Notes under the pieces: model-generated
Database searches by the model: none
Told to the model about the DNA's origin: nothing
Seen by the model: only the letters and a program-made list of their open reading frames with translations
Shown: piece after piece, positions 1 through 11,979 of the stretch
Layout of the letters: the number at the start of each line of letters is the position of its first letter
How positions within the stretch are numbered: position 1 is the first letter of the stretch
Assembly: GCA_025093555.1 (NCBI GenBank)
Contig: JAIWNF010000074.1
Location: 1 to 64,000 of the forward strand
Length of the DNA: 64,000 bases
Reading direction: 5' to 3'
DNA from: Circinella umbellata
Lineage: Eukaryota; Mucoromycota; Mucoromycetes; Mucorales; Lichtheimiaceae
Made by a program: the position numbers and the translations under genes

Positions 1-2
1 CA

Positions 3-872
3 AATTCCAAGTACGAAAGATATAACAGCATATTAAAACAAATGTTACGGAAGTATACAAATGGTGCTCTTCACATTTGGGATCAATACTTGGATGCTGC
101 CCTTTTTGCCTGTCGAATTCGAACCCATACTACTGCCAAGTATAGCCCATATTATTTAACATATGGTCGTGATCCTGTTCTTCCTGGTGATTTCTTAAGG
201 CCGTATATCCCTGATCATGCTTTGAAAGATCCAAGGGTTATTGCTGAATTAACTGCTCAAGAACTGGAAAATTTGGATCAAGCTCGTGCTGCTGCAAAGG
301 CTAGAATAGAAGACATCAGTCAATATGATAAGGATCGTTGGGACAAGGCGTTAGATATCCGTGATTTTGATATTGGTAATTACGTAAAAATGACGCATGA
401 AGGTCGTTATAGTCTGGAGCTGGTGTATAAAGGTCCTTATGTGGTAGTCAATAAAAATTCGGATTTTGGTACCTATCAGCTAGAAACAATTCAAGGTAAA
501 TTGTTAGATTCGTGGGTACATGTTGACCGGTTGGCCAAGGTAAATTTTGAGACGGAACCTACTACTCCTTGGTTTAACCCGACGACAACTCGTCGTGAAT
601 GGCGTGCAGCAATGCAATTACCTGGTGAAGACAGTATTATTGACAAGGCAAAGGCGCCCTCTGTTGAACCGGACCCAGTGGTGCCTCCTTTGGTAGAATC
701 TGCGCATGGTCATTCTGATGATGTTCGAGGGCGAACATCAAGCAAGGGAGGGGGTGTTGTCGCGTCTGAAGTGGGTTTTACTCCTAGTTCCATGTCAGCT
801 TCAAACGTGACGGCGAAGCGACGATTCCAACCCAGGAATCCGGGTCGTCGCCAGGTAAATACTTCTGCCTAA
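3..872 (+). mobile_element. Ty3/gypsy-like pol ORF, C-terminal part of integrase (5' truncated by window edge)
   Basis: The frame is open from base 3 (no start codon seen; the first internal ATG is at 42) to a TAA at 870-872. The opening residues resemble the end of the gypsy integrase core: a K-x-E-R-x-N-x-x-L-x-Q-M-L-R pattern followed by W-D-x-Y-L and the T-x-x-S-P-Y-x-L-x-Y-G-R-x-P block. After that comes the integrase C-terminal SH3-like part (G-x-Y-V-K-M, then E-L-x-Y-K-G-P-Y-V-V). The last ~40 codons run through a polypurine tract and into what looks like LTR sequence, so the protein tail is not a conserved domain. Reverse transcriptase and RNase H must lie upstream of the window. The ORF stops two bases before a MULE terminal inverted repeat, so this copy is broken at its 3' end. 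Confidence 0.8.
739..872 (+). repeat. Polypurine tract and start of a truncated 3' LTR
   Basis: Positions 739-754 are an almost pure purine run (CAAGCAAGGGAGGGGG), directly followed by TGTTGTCGCG. That is the usual arrangement of a plus-strand priming tract followed by an LTR starting with TG. About 118 bp of putative LTR remain before the MULE terminus at 874. No second LTR copy is visible in the window, so the LTR call rests on the tract and the TG only. Confidence 0.45.
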
Positions 873-873
873 C

Positions 874-905
874 GGGTGCGATTTTTTTCAGGTGAAATTG
901 AGGAT
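874..905 (+). repeat. Left terminal inverted repeat of the MULE
   Basis: It matches the complement of 5266-5297 almost without mismatch over the CAGGTGAAATT core, with one or two indels in the T run. The paired copies define the element ends. Confidence 0.75.
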
Positions 906-1055
906 TCATGCTTTTCAATCGCCGCTTAATTTGAAAAGAATAAACAGTCCGCACAGAGGAAAAACAGTCATTCTTTTGCAGTGACAATATATCTAAAAAT
1001 AATAGGATATCTACTTTGTTCATCATAGCATTTGTTCTTTTTAATACACAACAGA

Positions 1056-4000
1056 ATGTCTTTTCCACAATTTCCAAACGGTGATCAAGTCTATACTATT
1101 CCCCTTCATTACAAAGAAGGCGAGAATAACGAACGTAATCAGCTCGTATATGATTTATTTGTTGGGTGGCAGCTTCATCAAGTCAGCGATGACAAAGGAA
1201 AGCATGGGGTTCATACCTTTTACAGAAGATGTTTGGGTGCTGTCATCTGTACCAATCGCAATACTTTGTTCAGACCAAAATCATCGAACAAACGTATTAA
1301 TGAACAAGTTACGAAGCATTGTACTAGCTGTATGATTACTTCTACGTTTTACATTGGAAAATTGAAAGGTAATATCTATATAAAATTCTGGGTACTGAAA
1401 TTAGAATGGAGTATCATTGGGATATACATACTTTGGAGTGATGTATATAGCTTAGATATGTTAATGCTTAGTTGAATGGAGCAAGAGAATAGTTTTGCCT
1501 GAAAGCAAGCACGTTTGCTAACCCTATTACTGATCATTACAGATGGTGTAATGGTAGGTGAGATGAAACACCGGGGTACACATACTCATGGTGAATTTAT
1601 TCCGTTACATTTCACCATGGAAACGTTGGACAAAGTAGAGGAACGTGTGTTGGAATTTCCAGGCGAGAAGTCGTATGCATTAAAGATTGGTACTAGTGCT
1701 ATCCGTGTGCAGAAGCCTTCCAGACCAATTAGCAACATCGACAAGAATCTTCGTAATATTGGTACTATCAAGAGACTTCGACGCAATTACCTTATGAAAA
1801 ACGATCAATTGACATCGACACAGGCATCATTTGAGACAATTCATTCAGAATTTAAGGAGTTGCAAAAAGAGTTTCCTGGCTATATAAAGGCATCGAATAT
1901 CGTCCCTAGCCCAATGTGCATTACATTTGGTGCTCCTGGTATTATGTATCATGCTGATTTCAAAACAAATCCTATGTTGACTGATGTCACATACAGCTGC
2001 TTCACGAAAGATTATTATTTATGTACTACTAACATTTATTTTGAAGCGTTAGACAAGTTTGCTGTTGTATTTCAAGGAGTGCTTGATGGACTTTCTAAGG
2101 ATGACTTCAAGGCGTACTTCTTGTCTTTTTTCACGTCGTTTGATTTTCTGTTTGGATCTTCCGATGTTGATATTGACATGAATTTCTCTGGACTGGTATG
2201 TTTTATTTTTCACGGTTGGTACATTTAGATGTTGTGTTGGTGCATGAATGATAGAGAGGCAGTGTTTATATTATGGAAAACTTGTCATATATGCATATAT
2301 TATATAAGAATTAGAATAGTAGCATATCATGTAAAGCAGTCGCTATTTTACAGATGTAGATAGATAGAAAAGACTAGATATGTCGAAGATATATAGTTAT
2401 AGTTTGACAAATTTATCTTTACAATAAATAAAATGACAACTTGTTTATAAATTGGATACTGTTTAATTGGATGTGATATTTTTTTAACTATATACTGTTG
2501 TGAGAGACTAAATTGTGAACAATTTATCTTAGGTTATGGATTATTCTCAAGCACAACGCCAAGGTTTTATCATGGCATTTGAAGACAAATTCCCTAATAG
2601 TAACATTGCTCCGCAAACTTTGTTAAAAGGATGTTATTATCATTGGAAACAAAGCATCCAGCGAATTATCAGCAACCATGCCATTGTACCACCAGGTTGT
2701 GATATTGATTTCATCGACTATACCGATCAAATGTACAATGCTGCAGGAGAAAAATCATACAACTGGGCTGTTCAACAGATCCACAAAGATTATCCTAACG
2801 CAAAAAAATGGCTTGATTGGTGGACCCGCGATGAAATTGCCGGTATGATATTTAAATCGAAGGGATGGCTCAAGGATGAGCTACAAAACCATCCTTGCCG
2901 GACATCGAATGGAGTAGAAGCACTCCATAGAGACCTCTACCGTATCGTTGAAAAAAAGAAACCGCTCATAGAAACATTACACCAGATTTTTTCTTATTTG
3001 CGTTCCTCAGAATTGGATTTGGAGTTTGTTGACGCTGGTGGTAGAGTTGATTACAACCGAAAGAAAACAGGGTATATAGTTATTTAGCAGTGTTCAAGTG
3101 CCAATATATATTATATACATGTCAGCCATTTATTTTTATATTATTATAATAGAAAGCAACGTCAGGTGAAGAGGTTCTTCAATGATGGCCGTGCTCCCGA
3201 CACGACAAAAACTTTACTGGATCACGGTAATGTATATTATCTATTATAGTATATGAATACTCACACAGTTATATGTGCATAATTGTATAAGATCAAATGG
3301 TTTGTGCGCTAATAATTAAATTGATCTAATTAATACAGGCTTTAAGAGTAATGGTGGAAGAAAAAAGAAGATGGACAATGAAGGAGAAGAAAATAATAAA
3401 AGTAAAAGTAAAGATACACAGAAGATGAAGATAGAAGACGAGAACGAAAAGAAGAAAGAAGATGCGAAATCAAAGAAAGTAGAAGAGAGGAAAGCAAAGA
3501 AGGTAGAAGAGAGGAAAGCAAAGAAGGTAGAAGAGGAGAAAGCAAAGACGAACGCAGCAGAAGAACGGAAAAGACGTGCAGAAAAACATGCGGAACGTAT
3601 TAAAGAAAACAAGAAGAGGACCAAACAAGAGTCGAAGAAGAGAAAGTTGAATGATAGCAGTAATTTTGCTAGGTGAGAAAAGGATGGTGAATGATAGGAT
3701 ACATGTAGTTTACAATGATGCTAACTATTCTAAATTATAACCATTAGGGAAATGGATAACGCTCAGATGTTTAGACGTTTAGGCCTTGATGTTATTTCTT
3801 CAGATATCCTTATTGGTTGTCAATTGAATGCCGAAGATGTGTTAGGACTCTCCAATCCTAAAGGAGATGGCCATTGTGGTTGGAGAGCTAGTGCTGTTCT
3901 TCTTTACGGCAGCGAAGACCAGTATGAAATTGTGAAGATGATAATGAAACATACTCTTTTGAACCACAAGGAACATTATGAACGTATGTTTAGAAAAGAT

Positions 4001-4417
4001 GGATATGAAAATAGACTGGCGATTCTTTCGCATACAGGTCGAAGTGCAAGTCCAAGGCTTTGGTTTGATGCGTTGGACTGTCCTAGGATACTTGCAGAAG
4101 CATATAACCGACCTGTCGTTCTATATATGGTTTCATATGATCCCAATATAAAAGATAAATCGTTTAATGGGGTAACATTCTTGCCTCTCTTTCCTGAGTG
4201 TCCACACAGTGATAGCAATGATAAAGACATGGGCACTTCTGCTCCAATAGTTTTATTTTTGAATGGCAATCATTTCCAATCGATTGTGATCAAAGACGAA
4301 GCTATAAATCGAGTTATTTGGCCCGATATTTTTCCTGGACATGAGAATTTCGTTACAAAGCATGGCCTTACTACATCATGGTTAGATTTCTATCGGCCTA
4401 GATGTTTGAAATTTTAA
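1056..4417 (+). CDS. MULE-type DDE transposase with N-terminal zinc finger and C-terminal OTU protease domain
   Basis: Exons 1056-1368, 1543-2195, 2533-3071, 3153-3226, 3339-3672 and 3748-4417 join into 2583 nt, 860 residues, with consensus GT..AG at each junction. Residues 59-120 carry a WRKY/GCM/FLYWCH-like zinc finger (C59, C65, C89, C92, then H118-x-H120), normal for MULE transposases. The DDE core has D252 (LTDVTYS), D325 (VMDYSQAQ), the C356-x-x-H359 pair just after it, and E451 (SNGVEALH). Residues ~545-635 are a Lys/Glu-rich coiled-coil-like linker. Residues ~640-860 form an OTU-like cysteine protease domain with D678-G-H-C681-G-W-R-A and H813 (NGNHFQSIV), so the presumed catalytic residues are present. 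The ATG at 1056 is chosen because the model needs no other start; an in-frame ATG at 1032 is possible. All reading frames are intact, so the copy may still be active or only recently silenced. Confidence 0.82.
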
Positions 4418-4759
4418 ATTCCTGCGAAACTTTTTATATATTTTTCTAGACATTATCCCTCTTATTTTATTATCTACTTAGACTTATATTTATCCTTTTT
4501 TATATAGACATACATTTATTCTTTTCTTATAAACACACAATCTCTCTTTTTTATAACATAGATTAACGAAGGCCAAGAAAGTGCCAATGAAACAGATAAG
4601 TATATTGGTTTATATATTTATGTTTATTCCAAATGTGGAGAGATACGTCCCTGTGGTTATTATGTGTCTATCACATCATATAACTAGAAATACCAATAAA
4701 AAGGCTATGTTATCGTTGAGTATTTATTAATCGCGATATTATTATGCTTAGTGAGCAGT

Positions 4760-5082
4760 AAAAAAAACGACTAAATGCTTTTTTATGCAAAAAATCCCAA
4801 AATAAAAAAAAATATATAAAAAAACGACTAAGTGCTTTTTATGCAAAAAACACACAATAAAAAAAATATAAAAAAACGACTAAGTGCTTTTTATGCAAAA
4901 AACACACAATAAAAAAAAATATAAAAAAACGACTAAGTGCTTTTTATGCAAAAAACACACAATAAAAAAAAAATATAAAAAAACGACTAAGTGCTTTTTA
5001 TGCAAAAAACACACAATAAAAAAATATATAAAAAAACGACTAAGTGCTTTTTTATGCAAAAAATCCCAAAATAACAGATCAC
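4760..5082. repeat. Tandem repeat, about six copies of a 50-60 bp unit
   Basis: Each unit has the pattern A-run, CGACTAAGTGCTTTTTATGC, A-run, CACACAATA and another A-run. The first and last copies carry CCCAAAATA instead of CACACAATA. The array lies in the 3' part of the MULE, downstream of its stop codon. The short ORFs read through it on both strands are products of the repeat and not genes. Confidence 0.9.
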
Positions 5083-5176
5083 ATAAAAAAACCACATAAA
5101 AAAACCACATAAAAAAACCACATAAAAAAATCACATAAAAAAAAATCACATAAAAAAAAATCACATAAAAAAATCA
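5083..5176. repeat. Tandem repeat of a 13-15 bp unit (AAAAAACCACAT type)
   Basis: Seven or eight units of A-run plus CCACAT, drifting to TCACAT, directly follow the larger array. Related CACATAAAAA words continue to about 5265, up to the right inverted repeat. Confidence 0.85.
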
Positions 5177-5265
5177 TTTTTATAATACAAATATACAAGC
5201 GGAGATTGAGTTTAAAATGTTTTGTGGCAAATCACATAAAAAATATGTGGCTAGGCACATAAAAA

Positions 5266-5297
5266 ATCCAAATTTCACCTGAAAAAACACGGCACCC
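5266..5297 (-). repeat. Right terminal inverted repeat of the MULE
   Basis: This is the inverted partner of 874-905. The shared core AATTTCACCTGAAAAAA is followed by GGCACCC, marking the outer end. Confidence 0.75.
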
Positions 5298-8200
5298 CTG
5301 GTGATCATATGAAAAAATTCGATACATTTGATTACATTACAGTAATAAAAATCATAAGTTGTATAACCACTTAGATTATGTATTCTTATGAACTAGTTGT
5401 AGGTACATAGAATATTACGATGTACGTAATAAGAATCCAAAATGTAAAAACGTTTTCCTGTGTATTATAAGTTCCAAAAGGTCCAAGTGCTATTTGTATC
5501 ATTGTTACCTATTTTTTCTTTTTGATACAATGTTACCATGAAAAAAAGATATAGTAAACCATTGTTTTTGTCAAACATTTCAAGCTCACTGTCGATTTCG
5601 ATGATATAACGAAAGAAAGCAAAAAGTGGCTATGTCAAGTCTACAAATTAAAAAAAATATGGAAAATAAATATCGGATTATTATAGCATTGAACAGTAAT
5701 TTGTCCAATAGCTGTCATACATGGTACAACAATAATAAAAATGTGAATTGAGAGACAAATAAAAACAAAAATAAAGTATATCGTGTGAACATAACAGTAA
5801 TAGTAATCCATTTACAGTTAGTATACTAAAGACAAAAGGGCTAACTTAAACGATGAAGTCGTCGCATATTAATAAAATAATGTAAACTATTTTCTTTCTA
5901 ATGTGGCTTATGGCAACCGGTATTATTTGAAAACTCGACTTTTTCAAAGTTGTGCAACCGAAAAGAGTATTGATCGAGCAGTGCAAAGAAAAAAACACAT
6001 TAGCATCATCTGAGAAAACGAAAATAAATATAACTTATATAATATGCTAAGCCATCTTCTTTTATACTGTTTTTTTAATTGCTATTGTCGGTGCCAAGCT
6101 AGTAATGAGTGGGTTACCGTTTTGAGCTACATTATAGAGTGAAAAGAAAAACCACTATTAGGTACAAGGTTGATATCATTTGCTGATTGCTTTCTTTTTT
6201 CTGTATTCCCTCTTGTTTAACGGGCAATCCATAATATTTGTACAAATATTTTGTTGTTGTTTTATGTCCAACATCATTGTTTAGTTATTTTTTAATATAT
6301 ACCAGTATTGTATATTTGTTTTGTATTATTGTTGTTGTTTTTTAATTATTGCAATAGTTTTTTTTCCTCATTATTTATTCAGCCTTCGGAATGATCGATC
6401 TAGGTAATGTGTCGTGATGAGTACCCCACTTTTTGGATTTCACAAGGTTATATTATTGTGTTTCGATAAAAAACCACAGCAAATGTCGAGATGAGAAAAA
6501 TAAAAGGGTCCCCTGGCTCGCTTTTTCTTTTTTGGAATCATAAATAATACACAATATATGTAGGAAAACGGGTACTTGTTGTTTGACAATGTCCCATCAG
6601 CAAGAAGATATACATAACAGTTTCATCAGTAATTTTTGCAGTACGTAAGTAAAAGAAGCAAAAAATGATTTTCATCTTGCTTTATCATTTTTTGATGTTA
6701 TAAGACATCGCTATTTTGCTTTTGCGGTATAAGATCAAAAAAGAATCATATGTACGTAAATCATTTTCGTATAATCTAACAAAAGCGAAAATGTTCAAGA
6801 TCCATATTACACGATTATTACGATCACGCCAGCCGCAATGATAATATATACAATTATTTATTGACAAACCAATAAAGGGAGGGGGCTTAATACTGTTTGT
6901 ATGCATGTACACTTGTTAATAGCAGGCCACGATCCAAACAGTAAAAATTACAGCTCAGTGATAATGAGTTAGTAGTATAACAAGCATTATACCATATTTA
7001 CAATTTATTGAACAGGCTAATCATTTCTTATTGATCTGGGTAACTCATGTGTATATATTACACATATTCACGGTCCCGTATATTAATATGAATCCTGTAA
7101 CAAATAAGTAGTCAAATTAGAACAAAAAGAGAATTTGTTACATTATGTCAATCAATAAATAATAAAATAGATAATGAATTAAAAAGAAGATCTCACGTGA
7201 TAAAAACATGATGTTTTATATCGGCAGTTCATTTTTAAAGTTTGTGCATTATTAGTTTTTAATGCGAAACAAATTACTTCTTTCGCCCGTCGATTGTAAA
7301 ATGAGAATAACTCTCTCGTTCATCACTCATCAACTTCCCGCCGGCAATCATGTAGCTGTTGCTATTAATAACATCATTTTCTACCCATAATCTAACCATG
7401 TTTTGAAAGGTTATCGATTAGTAACATCAGGGAAAATTAAACGATCACAAACAGCTCATGATTTTTGATCGTTTGTGTATGTGAATGCTTGTGTGATGCT
7501 TTATTGGTAACGTTAATTTGGGTTAATCAAGAGAAAAATGAGGCTGATGTAAGCAAAATGCTTCTCTATATATTACTATGTTGTTCCTCCATTAATATAA
7601 TTTTATTTATATAATCTTCTTTTTTATTAGATGAAACCAATATCAAAAATCAGCGGCCAAATCTATTCCTGTTTGATAATCAGAAAATAGCTCTAACAGA
7701 GCCCCATTTAGAATAAGATAACGCGAGAAGGGGTTGTCTGATTTAAATATCCATATGTGGCACATTCATTTATAACAAGAAAGATGTGTATTGCATTGTA
7801 TGAGGGAAGAGGCAACGAAACAAAACAGCCACCTCCAGGTTTCCCGTCGATTACTTTTTTTAACGTGGCACACATTTATAAATCTATATAACTACCAATA
7901 TCTTTCGGTAGGATATATTATCCGTTTTTCATCTACCCTTTTTATCTGACTTTTTTTTTTGTTTGGGATAATCATACCAAACATTTTTTTTGTGATATCG
8001 AAACGCCAGAAAAACTGAACAATCAGGTTGCTGTCCGCTGCTGTGTTGAGACAGAGAAGCCGTTTCTCCTTTTGTATGTATATAAAAATATATAAACCTT
8101 AATAATACCAGTGATGCTGAGCCTTGAGCCAGTACCACAAAACTAATATTTTTTTTGTCGACTGTTGAAAGGGAAGAATTTATTGCTAAGCAATGAAGTT

Positions 8201-8759
8201 TTTAACTTCGCGCATGCTTTTTTTTAAAATGCCGTATTATTGTTTTTTGGGGGACCCTTTTTTTTTCGCGTGGCAAAAAAAAAAAACTTTCTTCTTTTGG
8301 TTTGGGGGACGAGCCCCAAAAAAAAGATGAGAAATAAAAAGAGAAAGAGACGGATATTTATTATAAGTCATCGGATGGTGACCCGGTCGTCCGTTCCTGT
8401 TACCCCGCGGAAAAAGTTATAATGTAGCACACACATGTGGCTCTTTTTTTTCTTTTTTTTTAAAAAAGAATGCATTATTCTTGGCCAGCCAGTCAAATTC
8501 TTTTTGTCCTTGGCAGTCTGTACCTTTGTTTATACCGCAACTTTTCTCTAAAAAAAGTGGGGGTAAGGATAAGAGAATGAAGTTCAAAGGATTACAAGAT
8601 GAAGCGGAACTTGTTTGTGGAGGGGGGAAATAAAAAATTTTTGGCCCTCTTTAACTGGTTATCACTAACCCGATTTTTGAAGCCAAGGGAACTCCTCCCC
8701 CCCCACTTTTCAAAACGTGTTCAAAAAAGCTCTTTTACCTTGTGTAACTTTCAAATGGT
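5298..8759. other. Gene-poor AT-rich stretch
   Basis: I see no convincing gene. There are only short open frames with poor composition, A/T runs and simple repeats such as the TTGTTGTTG words near 6250-6340. One 41-codon minus-strand frame (7274-7399) reads more like protein than its surroundings but has no recognisable family. Near 8240-8700 there are strong C-rich and T-rich runs typical of a fungal promoter ahead of the small gene at 8867. Confidence 0.5.
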
Positions 8760-8767
8760 TATAAAAA
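8760..8767 (+). promoter_or_regulatory. TATA box of the small gene at 8867
   Basis: TATAAAAA lies 107 bp upstream of the ATG. Between them is a CT-rich leader (ACTTACTTTTCTTTCGATTA) of the kind seen before fungal genes. This good core promoter is the main reason for treating the short downstream ORF as possibly real. Confidence 0.5.
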
Positions 8768-8866
8768 GACCTGGTTAGACTTTGGAATTCAAATACTTAC
8801 TTTTCTTTCGATTACTCTACACTTATTTTAGAAAAACTATTTCAACTTAAAAGCACTAGTCAAGAA

Positions 8867-9040
8867 ATGTGTTCCATTACAAATACCACTGTTACTTCCT
8901 CAATTATGAATAATAACAATACAATTGAATCACCATCAACTCCTACCTGTCAAGCCACCCACTATAGTTTTTGTCCTAGATGTGGTGTAGACGTATCGCA
9001 ATTCGCTCATGAAGTGTCGTGTCCATACCTTCGACGTTAA
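8867..9040 (+). CDS. Candidate small cysteine-containing protein, unknown function
   Basis: An open frame of 57 codons with an Asn/Thr/Ser-rich start and a compact end holding C-P-R-C-G, then H-E-V-S-C-P-Y. This is a C-x2-C..H-x3-C pattern that could bind one zinc ion. A TATA box and pyrimidine-rich leader precede it. The frame may extend by splicing: an intron with weak donor GTTAAT near 9034 and a pyrimidine-rich acceptor ending CAAAG near 9107 would continue the protein in frame into a Gln/Ser/Thr-rich tail of about 30 residues. I do not recognise the family and see no signal peptide. It could also be a chance ORF; transcript data would decide. Confidence 0.4.
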   Translation: MCSITNTTVTSSIMNNNNTIESPSTPTCQATHYSFCPRCGVDVSQFAHEVSCPYLRR

Positions 9041-11817
9041 TTCTTATGTTTTCGCCCATAACATTTCGTGTTGCGTATTTCTCTTTTTTTTTTATCCGAT
9101 TATTCAAAGTTCCTGGTGAACAACAACAATACAGCAATACAAGCATATCAACAACAAGCATACATATTACCAGTAAATTTGATATAATATTATATTAGAA
9201 CATTCTGTTATACTTTTTCTTCACTATCATTCTTTTTCATAAACTGCATACTTATTTCTTCTCATGTATATTTCATCAAGAACAATAACAATTTCTCCTC
9301 AACATTGTATATCCAATTTTCTTTTATCTTCTCTTTTTTTCTAAAACCCTCCCATCAAACATAACATTTTTTTTCATATTACGTACATATCAAGCATTTT
9401 TCAATTATATATTAGTCTCTTTACTGTTCATGTATATCCAAATATTCTCACAATACAGTCATCTCCCTTTAACAATTTATTATAAACCACATTAAATATA
9501 TAAAAGTGAATCATATTACTATATAATACAACGTGCTAAAAACACATGCATTTTTGCGCAGCAATTGCTTGTTTAGACATAGGTCAATATTATATTTTGT
9601 TATGGTGAAATGTATTACTTATGATAACAATCATGGGAATGCACGTTGTTGTTTTGACAGCAGCAGGATAATAACAACTAATAAATATTATAATAATAAT
9701 CACGAGTACATAAAAAAAAGTAATCATTGGTTTTGTTAACTATTTTAAAAGATGTATTTATACCATTTTAAGTAAATTGTATTTTCCTTTTTACTTGTTT
9801 GGCACATGAGATGTAATAATAATAGCAAACAGGCTAACTAAATGACTAAATGAATAAATGCTCGCCACCGATCTTTCTTTTTGCACCTGTTAATAATAGT
9901 AATAGACTTATCAGAGTAATGTGATCTTTTTTATTTTGTCACCCAAAGCACGCAATTTGAACTTTTAGCTAATGACCTCTTTACGATCATCGGGACAGTT
10001 TGTTGGCCATATGTAATATTCAACTTTCCATGGAAAGAAATGTATATGGCAGAGAAAAAAAACAAGGTCACATTCAAAAAAGGATAAATGACATGTCATT
10101 GTCATCACCATGAACAAACAATAGAGATAATAATAATCAACTGTTTATTCTTCTTTATTGTTCTTCCATGCTGGCAATAAATAAATATGTAATAATGATA
10201 AAAAAAACAATAACACCTTTTGTATTTTTATTTCAATACCATAGAATAAACAAAGGAGAGAAGAACATAGTAGGTTAGCAATATACATGAAACTATTTGT
10301 ATGCTACTAAATATTGAAGATTTATATTATATAAGTATAAATGTGTCACTTTGATAATTAATATCCAATTATCAATACAAAATCACGTCTTACTATCCGG
10401 TCCATATGTTTTATATGTCTGTTTGATGTAATGTGTGTAAATGATGGTGGATCGTAAGTTCTTTTTCAACCTCTCCTTATTATATGTCGCTGGTTCATTT
10501 CTCAACAAATATTTATAAATTGTGCTTTGTTTCCACAAATAACCTTGGTCCAATTAAAACTTTTTTTTTATATATTATATAATTTATTATAATGAATCCT
10601 TCTTTGTCCTGACAAGAAAAATAAATAACTAAATCATGACTTCTGTTTTCGGTGCTAACCAGAAAGTTAAAGAAAAAAAGAGCGGACTTTTTGTGCAATA
10701 TTTATTACCTGTACAATAATTAGCAATAATCTAATGCAAATGAATAAGATCAGGTGGAAAGCGAAAAGAGAAGCGGATTATTATATTTTACATAATTGGT
10801 AAATGGTAAAAAAGGCTTGCCCTATAACATAGCAGAGATTTTAATAGTAAAACGGTAAAGAATACGATTGGTTCCAGTTCATTCAATCTTACACGAGATC
10901 AAACTTTGTACCAGAAAGAGTATTTTTTTTTCTTTTGGTTTTACCCAACAAAAGGTCCCTTTTTAATGAATTAAAAAAGAAAGATACATATTTACGTGGT
11001 AAATAAATAAGAGTAACAACATTGTATCTTATGACAAAGAGAATGATTATTAACTAACGCAAGTTTTTTTTTTGTGTGATGATTGATGTGTCAATCGGAA
11101 ACAACAGGACGGAGAAAAAAAAGGGGGGAGGGGTTGAATGATTATTTGAGTTGTGTACTTTTTTCACTCGTTTCGTTCAAGTGTTCATGTAGGACGAAAG
11201 TTCCCCATTTGAAAAAAACTGTTCCTGTCAACAAAAAGCAACCTCTTCTTTTGCCCTCCTTTAAAAAAACCCCGCAATTCGCGTTTTACCCTTAATATTA
11301 AAATAATCGCTAATGGGCTACTAGCTTTTCTTGTATAATGTTGTTTATGTCTTTCCTTTCGTCTTTTTTTTAATCATATACGGTTATTATTATAAGACCC
11401 AGAAATATGGCATAATTTTAATGATACAATCATGAAGATGAATTGTTCCAATAAAATGCGGTGATTTTGTTTGGTTTTGGAGCACAAAGAATCTATTCAG
11501 TGCTTTCCATCTTCATATCTGATAAAATCAATTATAGTGCTACGTAAACATATATTTAAAGTAGTCGATTCAATCGGGATGGCTAAAATATGACACCATT
11601 ATTTTGAATGATACCACCACCTTGTGTAGCTTAGCGTTAAAGACTTCTTTTTAGTATTCAATAGATCGCAATTTAATGAATGATGTCGCATAGTTTCATA
11701 AACGCTATTGCTCAATTAGCACGTATAATACAAACTGCTGTATATATCATACCACTCATTTTTCCGATAGCTCACTATTACCCTTACGTAACAACAACGA
11801 AAACAACTTTGTAACTA
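9041..11817. other. Non-coding AT-rich stretch
   Basis: No gene is supported here. Only A/T-rich sequence, short chance ORFs and imperfect poly-T and poly-A runs are visible. The first ~150 bases may be the intron and tail of the small gene at 8867. Confidence 0.5.
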
Positions 11818-11979
11818 CTACAGCCCAGAAAGTTTTGAGAAAAAAAGATATTTTTCATCTTCGAACTTGCTGAGTTCTCTTGTACTGCCTAGTTTCTTAA
11901 TTGTAGCACCAATGGCTTTGCATAATACAAATACGCAGCAAAAGCCATTTTTCTTATCACGGGAACAACTTTCTTGACT
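11818..11979 (-). pseudogene. Possible decayed coding fragment A
   Basis: A 53-codon open frame on the minus strand, preceded by an acceptor-like CTAG, with mixed polar and hydrophobic composition (stretch ATIKKLGSTRELSKFEDEKY). It is more protein-like than the surrounding AT-rich sequence, but frames of this length also arise by chance. I do not recognise it. It may belong with fragment B at 12187-12357. Confidence 0.25.

Larger units (their letters stand above)
874..5297 (+). mobile_element. Mutator-like element (MULE) with OTU-domain transposase gene
   Basis: A 4.4-kb element bounded by inverted repeats of about 30 bp. The left end reads GGGTGCGATTTTTTTCAGG and continues TGAAATT. The complement of the right end reads GGGTGCCGTGTTTTTTCAGG and then TGAAATT. 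Between them lies one intact six-exon gene coding for a zinc finger, a MULE-type DDE core and an OTU protease domain, followed by an AT-rich zone of short tandem repeats. I could not find a convincing 8-11 bp target-site duplication: the bases outside the ends are CTGCCTAAC and CTGGTGATC. The left end abuts the gypsy/LTR sequence, which suggests a nested insertion. Confidence 0.75.

Noticed and set aside
3316..3624. Minus-strand Ser/Phe/Leu-rich ORFs
   Set aside because: They are the complement of the Lys/Glu-rich linker of the MULE transposase on the plus strand.
4880..5164. Repetitive ORFs on both strands
   Set aside because: They translate the MULE tandem repeats and have no start context or splice support.
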